From positions 3,025,001 through 3,089,000 of the forward strand of contig NZ_CP012382.1 of assembly GCF_001267885.1 (NCBI RefSeq): a DNA stretch of 64,000 nt, read 5' to 3'. The stretch's first letter is position 1. Every line of letters begins with the position of its first letter. Under the pieces are notes generated by a model. The model saw nothing but the letters and a program-made list of their open reading frames with translations. It ran no database searches and was not told the origin of the DNA. The position numbers were made by a program, and so were the translations under genes. This document shows, piece after piece, positions 41,989 to 51,225 of the stretch. The stretch is from Streptomyces ambofaciens ATCC 23877 (GTDB lineage Bacteria; Actinomycetota; Actinomycetes; Streptomycetales; Streptomycetaceae).

Positions 41989-43548
41989 ATGGACACGGCT
42001 TGTCATATACATGCTCTATTTCGCGCCGCGGGACGCCACCTGAAGCTGCTTCCCTTCAGCACTCTCGCCCTCCTGATACCGGCCCTCCTGCTGACCACGC
42101 TCACCCCGTCCCCCGCCGCGGCGGCGGAGAACGCGGCGCCCGTCCCCCTCCCGTCGCTCAGCGCGACCACGACCCAGGTCGCCTCCGGGCTGAGGCGGCC
42201 CACCGCCCTCGCCGCCCCCGACGACGGCACGGACCGGCTCTTCATCACCGAGAAGTCCGGCAGGATCCGCGTCTACCACCCGGACACCGGCCTGGCCGCC
42301 GCCCCGCTGATCGACATCACCGCGGCCGTGGACGAGTCGGGCAACGAGCGCGGACTGCTCGGCATCGCGCTCCCGCCGGACTTCGCCGCGAGCCAGGACC
42401 TGTACCTGGCGTACACGGCACTGCCCGACGGGGCGGTCACGCTGGCCCGCTACCGGCTCGACGAGTCCCGCCTGGAGGTCCTGCTGTCCCAGGAGCACGC
42501 CGAGTACAACAACCACAACGGCGGCCAGCTCGCCTTCGGCCCCGACGGCAACCTGTACTGGAGTATCGGCGACGGCGGCGGATCGGGGGACCCCTTCCGG
42601 TCCGGACAGCGGCTGGACACCCTGCTGGGCAAGATCATGCGCATCGACGTGAGCCGCGCCTGCGCGCCGCTCGCCTACTGCGTCCCCGGCGACAACCCCT
42701 TCACCCGCACCCCCGGCGCCCGGGCGGAGATCTGGCTCTACGGGCTGCGCAACCCCTGGCGCTTCTCCTTCGACAGCGGTGACGGCTCACTGTGGATCGG
42801 CGACGTCGGCCAGGGCCACTGGGAGGAGGTCGACCACATCCCCGCCGGCCGGGGCGGGCTGAACCTCGGCTGGTCCTGCTACGAGGGCCTGGAGCGGTTC
42901 GAGGGCGGCGAGTGCGCGTCCGGCCAGGAATACACCGAGCCGGTCTTCACCTACTCGCCGTACACCGGCGGCTGCTCGGTCATCGGCGGCCACGTCTACC
43001 GGGGCCGGCAGTACGCCGACCTGGTGGGCGGTACGTACATCGCCACCGACTACTGCTCGTCGACCGTATGGGCGCTGCGCCCCGACGGCCGGGGCGGCTA
43101 CGACCAGGCCGAGATCGGGCAGATGCCCACCCAGGTCACGTCGATCGGCGTGACCGTCGACGGCGAGTTCTACGTGGTCAACGACCTGCCCGGCGGTCTG
43201 CACCGGGTGTCGTTCACCCGGGAGGAGCCCACCTGCCGGGTGGACCGCAAGGTGACCCGCTGGGGCACCGGCACCACGGTCGACCTCACCGTCACCAACA
43301 CCGGCGACACCCCGGTGAACGGCTGGACCCTCGCGTTCCCGCTGTCCTTCGGGCAGACCGTCGTGTCCGACTGGAACACGGAGCTGACCCAGCTCAGCAA
43401 CACGATCGACGCCACCAACGCCCCGCACAACGCCACGATCGCGCCGGGCGCGAGCGTCACCCTCGGCTATCTCGCCCAGCACACCGGTGACGCGTCACCA
43501 CCGCCCCGGTTCACGCTCAACGGGGACGCGTGCGCCGTCGGCTCGTGA
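41989..43548 (+). CDS. Secreted PQQ-type sugar dehydrogenase (GSDH family) fused to CBM2
   Basis: 519 residues. Signal peptide with LALLIPALLLTTLTPSPAAAA, a six-bladed soluble glucose/sorbosone dehydrogenase propeller (LRRPTALAAPDDGTDRLFITEKSG; NNHNGGQLAFGPDGNLYWSIGDGG; WLYGLRNPWRFSFD; NLGWSCYEG) and a C-terminal family 2 cellulose-binding module (CRVDRKVTRWGTGTTVDLTVTN...CAVGS with the terminal cysteine pair). It likely oxidises cello-oligosaccharides or other sugars on cellulose and may supply electrons to LPMOs, by analogy with known PQQ pyranose dehydrogenases. A CebR-type operator upstream supports the cellulose link. Confidence 0.87.
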   Translation: MDTACHIHALFRAAGRHLKLLPFSTLALLIPALLLTTLTPSPAAAAENAAPVPLPSLSATTTQVASGLRRPTALAAPDDGTDRLFITEKSGRIRVYHPDTGLAAAPLIDITAAVDESGNERGLLGIALPPDFAASQDLYLAYTALPDGAVTLARYRLDESRLEVLLSQEHAEYNNHNGGQLAFGPDGNLYWSIGDGGGSGDPFRSGQRLDTLLGKIMRIDVSRACAPLAYCVPGDNPFTRTPGARAEIWLYGLRNPWRFSFDSGDGSLWIGDVGQGHWEEVDHIPAGRGGLNLGWSCYEGLERFEGGECASGQEYTEPVFTYSPYTGGCSVIGGHVYRGRQYADLVGGTYIATDYCSSTVWALRPDGRGGYDQAEIGQMPTQVTSIGVTVDGEFYVVNDLPGGLHRVSFTREEPTCRVDRKVTRWGTGTTVDLTVTNTGDTPVNGWTLAFPLSFGQTVVSDWNTELTQLSNTIDATNAPHNATIAPGASVTLGYLAQHTGDASPPPRFTLNGDACAVGS

Positions 43549-43577
43549 ACGCCGCCGGTACGCCGTGAGCAGCGGTA

Positions 43578-43616
43578 CGGGTGCCGGGTCGACGCGTCGA
43601 CGCGGCCCGGCACCCG
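43578..43616. terminator. Bidirectional hairpin terminator
   Basis: CGGGTGCCGGG pairs perfectly with CCCGGCACCCG; the loop itself contains the palindrome TCGACGCGTCGA. It lies between the convergent sugar dehydrogenase and ROK genes. Confidence 0.7.
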
Positions 43617-43706
43617 TGCCCGCTCCGTCCCCTGCCCCGTGGGCCGCGTTCCGTGCCCCGCGTCGGCACCACGCATCGCGTCACACGGCACGCCCCCGAC
43701 GACACC

Positions 43707-45086
43707 TCACACATCGCCCCGCCCGAACAGCGGCGCGAGCAGCAGCTGGGCCGCGCCCTCCGCGACTCCGCGCACCCCTCCGGGCGCCATCCGCACCGGT
43801 ACGGCGCCGCCGTGACCGCCCTCCCGCCGGGCGCGGGCGTCGAGGACGGCACCGACCCCGCCGACGAACGCCTCCGGCGCGGCGGCGACGGTACGGCCGC
43901 CGAGCAGGACCAGGTCGATGTCCAGCAGCCCGGCGAGGTTCGCGGCACCCGCGCCCAGCACCCGGGCCGCCTCCGTGAGGTCACCGCGGGCGACGGCCCC
44001 GAGGCACAGCGCCTCTATGCAGCCGCGTGCGCCGCAGGTGCAGGGCGGCCCGTCCAGCTGGACGACCTGGTGCCCGAACTCCCCGGCACCCGTCCGGGCG
44101 CCCCGGTGCACCCCGCCGCCGATCACGAGCCCGGCGCCGAGCCCCGTACCGAGGTGCAGATAGGCGAAGGAGCCCCCTCCGCCGGGCCCCTCCCCGCCGA
44201 CCGCGAGACCCAGGGCCGCCGCGTTGGTGTCCTTGTCGACGACGACCGGCACACCGAGCCGCCGCACCAGCGCGTCCCGCAGCGGGAAGCCGTCCCACTC
44301 CGGGAAACCGGTGACCCGGTGCAGCACGCCCCGGACGTGGTCGAGCGGCCCCGGCAGGGCGACACCGAGGCCGAGGAGCGTGGGGGCGTCCGCGAGGGCC
44401 CCGGCGCCGGCGGGCGGCCGCGGAGTGTCGTCGAGCGTGCCGACGGGCGGCCGTACGGTGTCCACGACGGCGCCGACGGCCCCGACGGCCCCGACGGGCG
44501 GCCGCAGGACGTCCGCGACCAGTTCGCGAGCGGCCCCCGCCACACCCTCCAGCACCGCTTCCGCCCCCGCGCCCAGGTCCAGCGGGGAGCGCCGCTCCCC
44601 CAGCACGGTGCCGTCGAGATCGACCAGCACCGCCCGCAGCTCGTCCCGGTCCAGGTGGACGCCGAGCGCGTGGCCGGCCTCCGGCACCAGGCGCAGTACC
44701 GTCCGCGGCTTACCGCCCGTGGACGCGCGGCGTCCGGCCTCGGCGGCCAGACCGTCCTCCCGGAGGCGTGCGGTGATCTTGCTGACCGCCTGCGGGGTGA
44801 GCCCGGTCCGCTCGGCGAGTTCCAGCCGGCTGATGCCCTCCGCACCGGCCGTGCGCAGCAGGTCGAGCACCAGGGCGGCGTTGTGACTGCGCAGGGCGAG
44901 CAGATTGGCCCCGCCCACCGCACCCCGCATACCGCCACCGCCCCCGGAGGCACCCGCACCGCTCCCGGAGGCACCCCCACCGCCCCCACCACCGGCACGC
45001 ACACCGCCACCACCGCCGACACGCGCACCGCCCCCGCCGGTGCCCCCCGCGCCGTTCCTCGCTCCCCCGCCGTTCGTCCTGTCCAC
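43707..45086 (-). CDS. ROK-family transcriptional regulator
   Basis: Up to 459 residues from GTG 45086; the first 52 are a glycine-rich stretch and ATG 44930 (MRGAVGG) may be the real start. Winged helix: ISRLELAERTGLTPQAVSKITARLREDGL. ROK sugar-kinase-like domain with GEFGHQVVQLDG and the zinc motif CTCGARGCIEAL. Catalytic-type residues of ROK kinases are partly kept (VVDKDTNAAALG), so sugar binding is likely. Divergent from the Gfo/Idh/MocA oxidoreductase across a 23-bp dyad, its probable operator. Confidence 0.85.
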   Translation of the reverse strand: MDRTNGGGARNGAGGTGGGGARVGGGGGVRAGGGGGGGASGSGAGASGGGGGMRGAVGGANLLALRSHNAALVLDLLRTAGAEGISRLELAERTGLTPQAVSKITARLREDGLAAEAGRRASTGGKPRTVLRLVPEAGHALGVHLDRDELRAVLVDLDGTVLGERRSPLDLGAGAEAVLEGVAGAARELVADVLRPPVGAVGAVGAVVDTVRPPVGTLDDTPRPPAGAGALADAPTLLGLGVALPGPLDHVRGVLHRVTGFPEWDGFPLRDALVRRLGVPVVVDKDTNAAALGLAVGGEGPGGGGSFAYLHLGTGLGAGLVIGGGVHRGARTGAGEFGHQVVQLDGPPCTCGARGCIEALCLGAVARGDLTEAARVLGAGAANLAGLLDIDLVLLGGRTVAAAPEAFVGGVGAVLDARARREGGHGGAVPVRMAPGGVRGVAEGAAQLLLAPLFGRGDV

Positions 45087-45111
45087 GCCCCCATTGTCAC
45101 CGGCGCTTGCA

Positions 45112-45134
45112 CTTTGGCAACACCGTTGCGAAAG
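45112..45134. promoter_or_regulatory. 23-bp dyad, probable ROK operator
   Basis: CTTTGGCAAC (45112-45121), gap ACC, GTTGCGAAAG (45125-45134): the arms are inverted repeats with one mismatch in ten. It lies 26 bp before the ROK start and ends 8 bp before the oxidoreductase ATG, directly against its GGAGG ribosome site, so it can repress both genes. Confidence 0.65.
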
Positions 45135-45142
45135 TAGGAGGC

Positions 45143-46225
45143 ATGACTGGTACTCCTCCCGGCAAGCCCCCGCTGCGCGTCGGCCTCGTCGGCTACGGCC
45201 TCGCGGGCTCCGTCTTCCACGCCCCGCTGATCGCCGCCACCGAGGGCCTGGCCCTGGACACGGTGGTCACCTCGAACCCCGACCGGCAGCAGCAGGCCCG
45301 CGCCGGGTTCCCGGACGTACGGACCGTCGCCACGCCCGACGAGCTGTTCGACCGGGCCGGCGAGCTGGACCTGATCGTCATCGCGTCTCCGAACAAGACG
45401 CACGTGCCGCTCGCGACGAGGGCCCTGGAGGCCGGTCTGCCGGTCGTGGTGGACAAGCCCGTCGCGGGCACGGCCGCCGAGGCGCGGGAGCTCGCGGCGC
45501 TGGCGGAGGAGCGCGGCCTGCTGCTCTCCGTCTTCCAGAACCGCCGCTGGGACAACGACTTCCTCACCCTGCGCAAGCTCGTCGCCGAGGACGCGCTGGG
45601 CGACGTATGGCGCTTCGAGTCCCGCTTCGAGCGCTGGCGGCCGAAGCCGAAGGGCGGCTGGCGCGAGTCCGGCGACCCGGCAGAGATCGGAGGTCTCCTG
45701 TACGACCTCGGCAGCCACGTCGTCGACCAGGCCCTAGTCCTCTTCGGCCCGGCCACGCAGGTGTACGCCGAGTCGGTCGTCCGGCGCGCGGGCGCGGAGG
45801 CGGACGACGACACGTTCATCGCCCTGACGCACGCGGGCGGCGTCCGCTCCCACCTGTACGTCTCCTCCACCGCCGCCCAGCTCGGGCCCCGTTTCCGCGT
45901 CCTGGGCTCGAAGGCCGGTTACGTCAAGCACGGCCTCGACCCGCAGGAGGCGGCGCTGCGCGAGGGCAAGCGGCCCGGCCCCGGCTGGGGCGAGGAGGAC
46001 GAGTCGCTGTGGGGCCGCGTGGGCGCCGGGGAGTCCCCGGCGACCGGCGGCGGAAACGTGACGGCGACCGTCCCGGGCGACTACCCCGCCTACTACGCGG
46101 CGGTGGCGAAGGCGCTGCTGGAGGGCGGCCCGAACCCGGTCGGCGCCCGCGAGGCGGCTGCCGCCCTGGACGTACTGGAGGCGGCCCGCCGGTCCGCCCG
46201 CGACGGAGTGGTGGTGGCCCTGTGA
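45143..46225 (+). CDS. Gfo/Idh/MocA family oxidoreductase
   Basis: 360 residues. NAD(P)-binding VGLVGYGLAGSVFHAPLIAATEGL and the family Lys in VVVDKPVAGT; C-terminal domain with RRWDNDFLTLRKL and LYDLGSHVVDQALVLFGPA. Members oxidise or epimerise sugars and inositols. ATG 45143 follows GGAGG. Its stop overlaps the GTG of the next gene (GTGA), giving a two-gene operon under the ROK dyad. Confidence 0.9.
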   Translation: MTGTPPGKPPLRVGLVGYGLAGSVFHAPLIAATEGLALDTVVTSNPDRQQQARAGFPDVRTVATPDELFDRAGELDLIVIASPNKTHVPLATRALEAGLPVVVDKPVAGTAAEARELAALAEERGLLLSVFQNRRWDNDFLTLRKLVAEDALGDVWRFESRFERWRPKPKGGWRESGDPAEIGGLLYDLGSHVVDQALVLFGPATQVYAESVVRRAGAEADDDTFIALTHAGGVRSHLYVSSTAAQLGPRFRVLGSKAGYVKHGLDPQEAALREGKRPGPGWGEEDESLWGRVGAGESPATGGGNVTATVPGDYPAYYAAVAKALLEGGPNPVGAREAAAALDVLEAARRSARDGVVVAL

Positions 46226-46698
46226 GCCCCGAGAAGCCGGTCCCGACGGTGGAGGAGCTGGAGGCGCAGGAACGCCGTCTGGTCTTCCGCCGGTTCACGA
46301 ACGACGACGCCTGGGCCCTCGGCTCGCTCCTCGTCGAGCTGGCCCGCGAGCGCGGGGCGCCGGTCGCCGTCGACATCCACCGCGCCGGCCAGCAGCTCTT
46401 CCACGCTGCCCTGCCCGGCTCGACCCCCGACAACGACGCCTGGATCGCCCGCAAGCGCCGGGTGGTGGAGCGGTACGGCTCCGCGTCGTACCTGGTCGGC
46501 TCGCGCTTCCGGGCCAAGGGCACGACGTTCGAGGAGTCCTCGCGGCTCGACCCCGACACGTACGCGGCGCACGGCGGTTCCTTCCCGATCACCGTGGCCG
46601 ACGTCGGAGTGATCGGCTCGGTGACGGTGTCCGGATTGCCGCAGGTGGAGGACCACCGGCTGGTGGTGGAGGCGCTGGAGCGGTTCCTGGGCGAGTAA
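46222..46698 (+). CDS. Heme-degrading/UPF0303 (DUF336-like) protein
   Basis: 158 residues from a GTG coupled to the oxidoreductase stop. The pattern RRFTNDDAWALGSLLVELARERGAPVAVDIHRAGQQLFHAALPGSTPDNDAWIARKR matches the UPF0303/HbpS-GlcG-like family, small proteins some of which bind heme or act in sugar operons. GSFPITVADVGVIGSVTVSGLPQVEDH is the conserved C-terminal part. Role here unknown; co-expression with a sugar-type oxidoreductase suggests an accessory function. Confidence 0.82.
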   Translation: MSPEKPVPTVEELEAQERRLVFRRFTNDDAWALGSLLVELARERGAPVAVDIHRAGQQLFHAALPGSTPDNDAWIARKRRVVERYGSASYLVGSRFRAKGTTFEESSRLDPDTYAAHGGSFPITVADVGVIGSVTVSGLPQVEDHRLVVEALERFLGE

Positions 46699-46801
46699 CC
46701 CGATCGGCCCCGGACCGTGCGCTCGGGGAATGACCGGTGGGTACCCGTGGTTGGCAGGCAGGTACGCAGGATGATCACGGTGCCCACCGGAGGGACTCCC
46801 G

Positions 46802-47692
46802 ATGAACGACACGACGGCTTCTCCGACCGCTCTGGCCCCTCTGAAGGAATCGGTCGGACGGTACGGCGTGTGGAGCGTGCAGCTGCGCTCCGGGGACCCG
46901 ACGGGTGCCGCGGAACGCGCCGAGGCCACCGCCGAGTTGGAGCGGCTCGGGTTCGGTGCCGTGTGGCTGGGCGGCAACACCTCCGCCGCGGACGCCGCCC
47001 CGCTGATCGAGGCGACCTCGCGGATCGTCGTCGGCACCAGCATCCAGAGCATCTGGGAGCACGAGCCCTCCGCGGTGGCGGCGAGCTTCGCGGAGCTGGA
47101 GGTGGCCCACCCCGGCCGGTTCCTGCTCGGCCTCGGGGTGAGCCACGGCCCCCGGGTGAAGGGCTACAGCCGCCCGTACTCGACGATGGTCGACCACCTC
47201 GACGCCCTGGACAGGGCGGGCATGCGGTCCGGCCACCGGGTGCTGGCGGCGCTCGGCCCGAAGATGCTGGAGCTCTCCCGGGACCGGGCGGCCGGCGCCA
47301 TCCCGTACCTGGTCACCCCCGAGCACACCGTGCAGGCCCGTGAACGGCTCGGCGAGGGGCCGCTGCTGGCCCCGGAGTTGAAGGTGGTCCTCTCCTCCGA
47401 CCCGGCTGCCGCCCGCGCGACGGCGCGCGCCTACCTCGCCCGGTACCTGGAGCTGCCGAACTACACCAGGAACTTCCTCAACCTCGGCTTCACCGAGGCC
47501 GACGTCGCCGACGGCGGCAGCGACCGCCTGATCGACGCGGTGTTCGCGTGGGGCGACGAGGACACGATCCGCGCCCGCATCGACACCTTCCTCGACGCGG
47601 GCGCCGACCACGTCGCCCTCCAGGTGGTGGAGGACGACATGACCCTGATCCCCCGTGAGGGCTGGCGCCGCCTCGCTTCCCTACTGGCCTGA
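46802..47692 (+). CDS. LLM-class F420-dependent oxidoreductase
   Basis: 296 residues with the luciferase-like barrel of the F420 group: YGVWSVQLRSGDPTGAAERAEATAELERLGFGAVWLGG, then HPGRFLLGLGVSHGPRVKGYSRP and a C-terminal DEDTIRARIDTFLDAGADHVALQV. Actinobacteria use such proteins with F420H2 for hydride transfer. Single gene, AGGGAC before the ATG; no pathway context. Confidence 0.87.
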   Translation: MNDTTASPTALAPLKESVGRYGVWSVQLRSGDPTGAAERAEATAELERLGFGAVWLGGNTSAADAAPLIEATSRIVVGTSIQSIWEHEPSAVAASFAELEVAHPGRFLLGLGVSHGPRVKGYSRPYSTMVDHLDALDRAGMRSGHRVLAALGPKMLELSRDRAAGAIPYLVTPEHTVQARERLGEGPLLAPELKVVLSSDPAAARATARAYLARYLELPNYTRNFLNLGFTEADVADGGSDRLIDAVFAWGDEDTIRARIDTFLDAGADHVALQVVEDDMTLIPREGWRRLASLLA

Positions 47693-47793
47693 GGCAGGGC
47701 GCCCCTCAGGGGGCGGGGAACCGCGCGACCGGCCCACCACGACACGCGGCCGGCACCGCACCGACTCCCCGCCCCACCCCTCCAGCGGAGCGC

Positions 47794-48651
47794 CTACGCG
47801 TTCTTGAGTTCCTGCCGCTGCCGCCCGAGCCCCTCGACCTCCAGCTCCACGACGTCCCCGGCCCGCAGGTACGGCTTCGGCTCGGGCTGCCCCATCGCCA
47901 CCCCCGCCGGGGTCCCGGTGTTGATGACGTCACCGGGCCGGAGCACCATGAACTGGCTGACGTACCGCACGACCTCCCCCACCGGGAAGATCTGCTCCGC
48001 GGTGGTCCCGTCCTGCTTCAGCTCCCCGTTCACCCACAGCCGCAGCGACAGCCCCTGCGGGTCGGGCACCTCGTCGGCGGTCACCAGCCAGGGGCCCAGC
48101 GGGTTGAACGTCTCGCAGTTCTTGCCCTTGTCCCAGGTCCCGCCGCGCTCGATCTGGAACTCCCGCTCGGAGACGTCGTGCGCCACCGCGTACCCGGCGA
48201 CACACGCGAGGCCCGCCTCCGCCGAGTCCAGGTAGCGGGCCGTACGCCCGATCACGACCGCCAGCTCCACCTCCCAGTCCGTCTTGACGGAGCCGCGCGG
48301 CACGAGCACGGTGTCGTCCGGCCCCACCACCGTGTCCGGCGCCTTGAAGAAGACGACGGGTTCGGCGGGCGGCTCCGCCCCGGTCTCCCGGGCGTGGTCG
48401 TGGTAGTTGAGCCCGATGCACACGACCTTGCCGATGCGTCCGACGGGCGGTCCGACGCGCAGTCCCGTCCCGTCCAGGACGGGCAGCTCACCGGCTTCGG
48501 CGGCGGCCCGTACCCGGCCGAGCGCGGCGTCGTCGGCGAGCAGCGCCCCGTCGATGTCCGTCACCACGCCCGACAGGTCTCGCAGGGTCCCGTCGGCGTC
48601 GAGCAGCGCAGGTCGCTCCGACCCCGCCGTACCGACTCGCAACAGCTTCAT
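47794..48651 (-). CDS. Fumarylacetoacetate hydrolase family protein
   Basis: 285 residues with the FAH fold: VCIGLNYHDHARETGAEPP, metal-binding Glu in VKTDWEVELAVVIGRTAR, GYAVAHDVSERE and NTGTPAGVAMGQ. The family cleaves or hydrates acylpyruvate-type intermediates of aromatic and sugar-acid degradation using a divalent metal. GGGGA precedes ATG 48651. Monocistronic; the substrate could be a 2,4-diketo acid. Confidence 0.9.
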   Translation of the reverse strand: MKLLRVGTAGSERPALLDADGTLRDLSGVVTDIDGALLADDAALGRVRAAAEAGELPVLDGTGLRVGPPVGRIGKVVCIGLNYHDHARETGAEPPAEPVVFFKAPDTVVGPDDTVLVPRGSVKTDWEVELAVVIGRTARYLDSAEAGLACVAGYAVAHDVSEREFQIERGGTWDKGKNCETFNPLGPWLVTADEVPDPQGLSLRLWVNGELKQDGTTAEQIFPVGEVVRYVSQFMVLRPGDVINTGTPAGVAMGQPEPKPYLRAGDVVELEVEGLGRQRQELKNA

Positions 48652-48837
48652 GATCCCCAACTCCTCGGTCTCGGGCAGCCCGCCCGATGAGGTGCGACCT
48701 GGGTGCGGCAGTGACGCGACAACCATCGGAGGACTGGTCGATCGTCCAAGGTCGGGGTCCACTCCGCAATACCCCGTTCACGTACTGGACCGTAGGCCAG
48801 GCCGTACGCCCGTGCCCTCGCCGGTGCGCCGCCGCCC

Positions 48838-49551
48838 TCACCGGTACAGGAAGGCCCGTTCGACGGCGCTCCACGTCATGCTGGTGACGACGTACAGCGC
48901 GGCGGCCAGAGGCACCACGGCCACGGTGACGAGCGTGAAGAAGGACATGAACGGCATGACCTTGGTGATCGCGCCGACCCCCGGCACCGCTTCCGCGTCA
49001 CCGGCGGGCAGCATCGGCCGGGCGGCCATCGTGCGCTTGGTGAGCCGGTAGCTGAAGGCGGCGACGGCGGCGACGACCGCGAACAGCCCGGCGTACACGA
49101 GCCCCGCGCCGCCGACCGCCCCGCCGTCACCGAGCGCGTCGGCCCACCGCCCGCCCAGCGGGGCGGCCAGGAGCTGGTGCGCGAGCAGTTCGTTGGCCCG
49201 GCCGCCGATCGAGGAGCTGGAGAACAGGTGGTAGAGGAGGAAGAAGGCGGGCACCTGGCACAGGCTCGGCAGGCATCCCGACAGCGGTGACACCTTCTCC
49301 CGCGTGTGCAGGTCGAGGACGGCCCGCTGGAGCTTCTCGGGGTTCTTCGCGTGCTTGCGGCGCAGTTCGGCGATCCGCGGCTGCAGTGCGGTGCGCGCCT
49401 TCTGCCCGCGCGCGGCGGCCCGGGACAGCGGGTGGACGAGGAGCCGTACGAGCGCGGTGAACAGGACGATGGCGGCGGCCGCGGCGGAGGCGCCGAACAG
49501 CGGCTGGAGCAGGTCGGCGAGGTGATCGACCAGGCTGGCGAAGACGGACAT
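48838..49551 (-). CDS. YidC/Oxa1-family membrane insertase
   Basis: 237 residues with about five hydrophobic segments. The core YidC sequence is visible: LRRKHAKNPEKLQRAVLDLHTREKVSPLSGCLPSLCQVPAFFLLYHLF, including the helical hairpin and the conserved membrane segments; the hydrophilic-groove Arg is likely Arg47-Arg60 region. It inserts membrane proteins. It is shorter than the housekeeping YidC near oriC and lies next to a DUF6412-like small membrane protein, so it is probably the secondary copy. ATG 49551; weak GGAGGG upstream. Confidence 0.87.
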   Translation of the reverse strand: MSVFASLVDHLADLLQPLFGASAAAAAIVLFTALVRLLVHPLSRAAARGQKARTALQPRIAELRRKHAKNPEKLQRAVLDLHTREKVSPLSGCLPSLCQVPAFFLLYHLFSSSSIGGRANELLAHQLLAAPLGGRWADALGDGGAVGGAGLVYAGLFAVVAAVAAFSYRLTKRTMAARPMLPAGDAEAVPGVGAITKVMPFMSFFTLVTVAVVPLAAALYVVTSMTWSAVERAFLYR

Positions 49552-49646
49552 GGGTGAGCCCTCCGGGGGTCTCGTCGTGCCGGGGTGGGAGAACGGCGGC
49601 ATGACGACACGACCCGCGCGGGGTTGCCTCGTGTGGAAGGGGTGCC

Positions 49647-49958
49647 CTACGCGGCGGTCGCCGGGAGGGCGCGCCCGGGCGCTCGGGGCCGGCGGCGGCC
49701 ACGGGCGTCGGGGTCGCGTTGGGGCAGGAAGGCCGTACGCAGGTCCCGGTCCCTGATGGCCGTGCGGACCCGGGTGCGCGGCACGGCGGGCGCGCAGCGG
49801 GCGGCGATGACGGCGCAGACGGCGAGCGCGGCACCGACCGCGGCGGTCGCGGCGAGCGCGACGGTGGCGGAGAGGCTGCCGACGTCGACGAGGGCGACGG
49901 GAAGGAGCACGAGCAGCAGCACGAGCAGGGGACGCAGCACGGCCCGTCCTCGGGTCAT
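49647..49958 (-). CDS. Small two-helix membrane protein (DUF6412-like) upstream of YidC
   Basis: 103 residues: two hydrophobic helices (LRPLLVLLLVLLPVALV and SATVALAATAAVGAALAVCAVIA), then an Arg-rich cytosolic tail (RTAFLPQRDPDARGRRRPRAPG). AGGGGGG lies before ATG 49958. Same strand as and 95 bp upstream of the YidC homologue; the pairing is common in Streptomyces. Function unknown. Confidence 0.75.
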   Translation of the reverse strand: MTRGRAVLRPLLVLLLVLLPVALVDVGSLSATVALAATAAVGAALAVCAVIAARCAPAVPRTRVRTAIRDRDLRTAFLPQRDPDARGRRRPRAPGRALPATAA

Positions 49959-50109
49959 CGCCACCCCCCTCTCCCGTACGCGTGTGTGCCCCAGTTATAC
50001 CGCAGCGGCACCCGGCCGGGTACGGGCGTCCGGCGCCCGCCCGCGTGGCCCGGGGCCCTGGCCTGCGGGTACCTCACCTTCGTCACTTCTCGGCAGTACG
50101 GTGTCATCC

Positions 50110-51147
50110 ATGCGCCCCGACACGTCTGCCGAGAACGTCGACCACGCCGCCGAAGCGGCACGCCTGGAGCGGACCGCCGGCCTCTACCCCGAGGACGCCG
50201 AGGCCCTGCTCCTGCGCGCCGCGGCCCATCTGGAACTCTCCGGCGACCGCCCCGCCGCGACCAAGCTCTACGACCGCCTGCTGGCCTCCGCCGCCGGGCC
50301 CTCCGAGCTGGAGAACCCGTCCCTGATCCGTGCCCTCAAGGCCTCCAACCTGTGGGAGTACGACCACGAGGCGGAGGCCCGGGCGATCATCGACGGCGTC
50401 CGCGCGGCGTCACCGCGCGACCCCGCTCCCTGGGTGATCGTGGCCGAGGCCCTGGAGGCCCACGACGAGCTGGAGGCGGCGCACGAGACGTTCACGGAGG
50501 GCGCCCGCCTGCTCCTGACGGACGTGGCCGAGCCCCCGTACTCGACGCACCCCCTCCTCTACGGCCGCCACCGCGTGCGTCGCATGCTGGGCCTCGCCCA
50601 CGACGAGTGGGACGCCCTCGCCGACACCCTGCACTCCATGCCGGTCTCCCTCGACGAGCTGCACGACCCGAAGCGCGTCTGGTCGCTGGGCTCGGACAAC
50701 CCGGCGGACCTGGAGGCGGAGATCTCCCGCCTGCGCGCCGAGCTCGGCGCCTACCGCGAGGCCCTCTCCCGCCCCTTCCCGGTGGCGATGCTCCACTGGC
50801 CCGCGGACGAACTGGCGGAACTCGTCGAGGCGTACCCGTCCCTCGCCGCCGAGTACCCGTCCTACGACGACCACCTGGCGACCATAGAGTCCGCACTGCG
50901 CGAACTGGCCTCGTCGGGCACCCCCAACCTGGGCGTGGTCCGCGGCACCGTCCCGTCCTACGAGGCCTTCGCGGCGTCGGAGGGCGCGTCCCCGGCCGAC
51001 GCGGACCTGCTCCCCCAGTACGCGACGGTCCTCGCGGCCCGGGGCCGGGCGGTGGCGTGGCCGCCGCAGCGGGGGGCGGCCTGCTGGTGCGGCTCCCAGC
51101 GGCCGTACGCGGAGTGCCACGGAGGGAATGTCCCGACGGACCGATGA
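50110..51147 (+). CDS. TPR-like protein with C-terminal SEC-C zinc motif
   Basis: 345 residues. Helical repeats (LYPEDAEALLLRAAAHLELSGD; PRDPAPWVIVAEALEAHDELEAAHETFTEGARLLL) form a TPR-like array; the end ACWCGSQRPYAECHG is a SEC-C metal-binding motif (CxC...CH) as in SecA tails and many stand-alone proteins. Probably an adaptor or nucleic-acid/ribosome-associated protein; no enzyme motif. ATG 50110; ribosome site weak. Confidence 0.82.
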   Translation: MRPDTSAENVDHAAEAARLERTAGLYPEDAEALLLRAAAHLELSGDRPAATKLYDRLLASAAGPSELENPSLIRALKASNLWEYDHEAEARAIIDGVRAASPRDPAPWVIVAEALEAHDELEAAHETFTEGARLLLTDVAEPPYSTHPLLYGRHRVRRMLGLAHDEWDALADTLHSMPVSLDELHDPKRVWSLGSDNPADLEAEISRLRAELGAYREALSRPFPVAMLHWPADELAELVEAYPSLAAEYPSYDDHLATIESALRELASSGTPNLGVVRGTVPSYEAFAASEGASPADADLLPQYATVLAARGRAVAWPPQRGAACWCGSQRPYAECHGGNVPTDR

Positions 51148-51225
51148 GAACCCGCGCCGGCGGACGTCTACCGGTGCAACAGCCCCCGCACCACGCGGGG
51201 CGTCGACCGGAGGAGACAGGACGAC

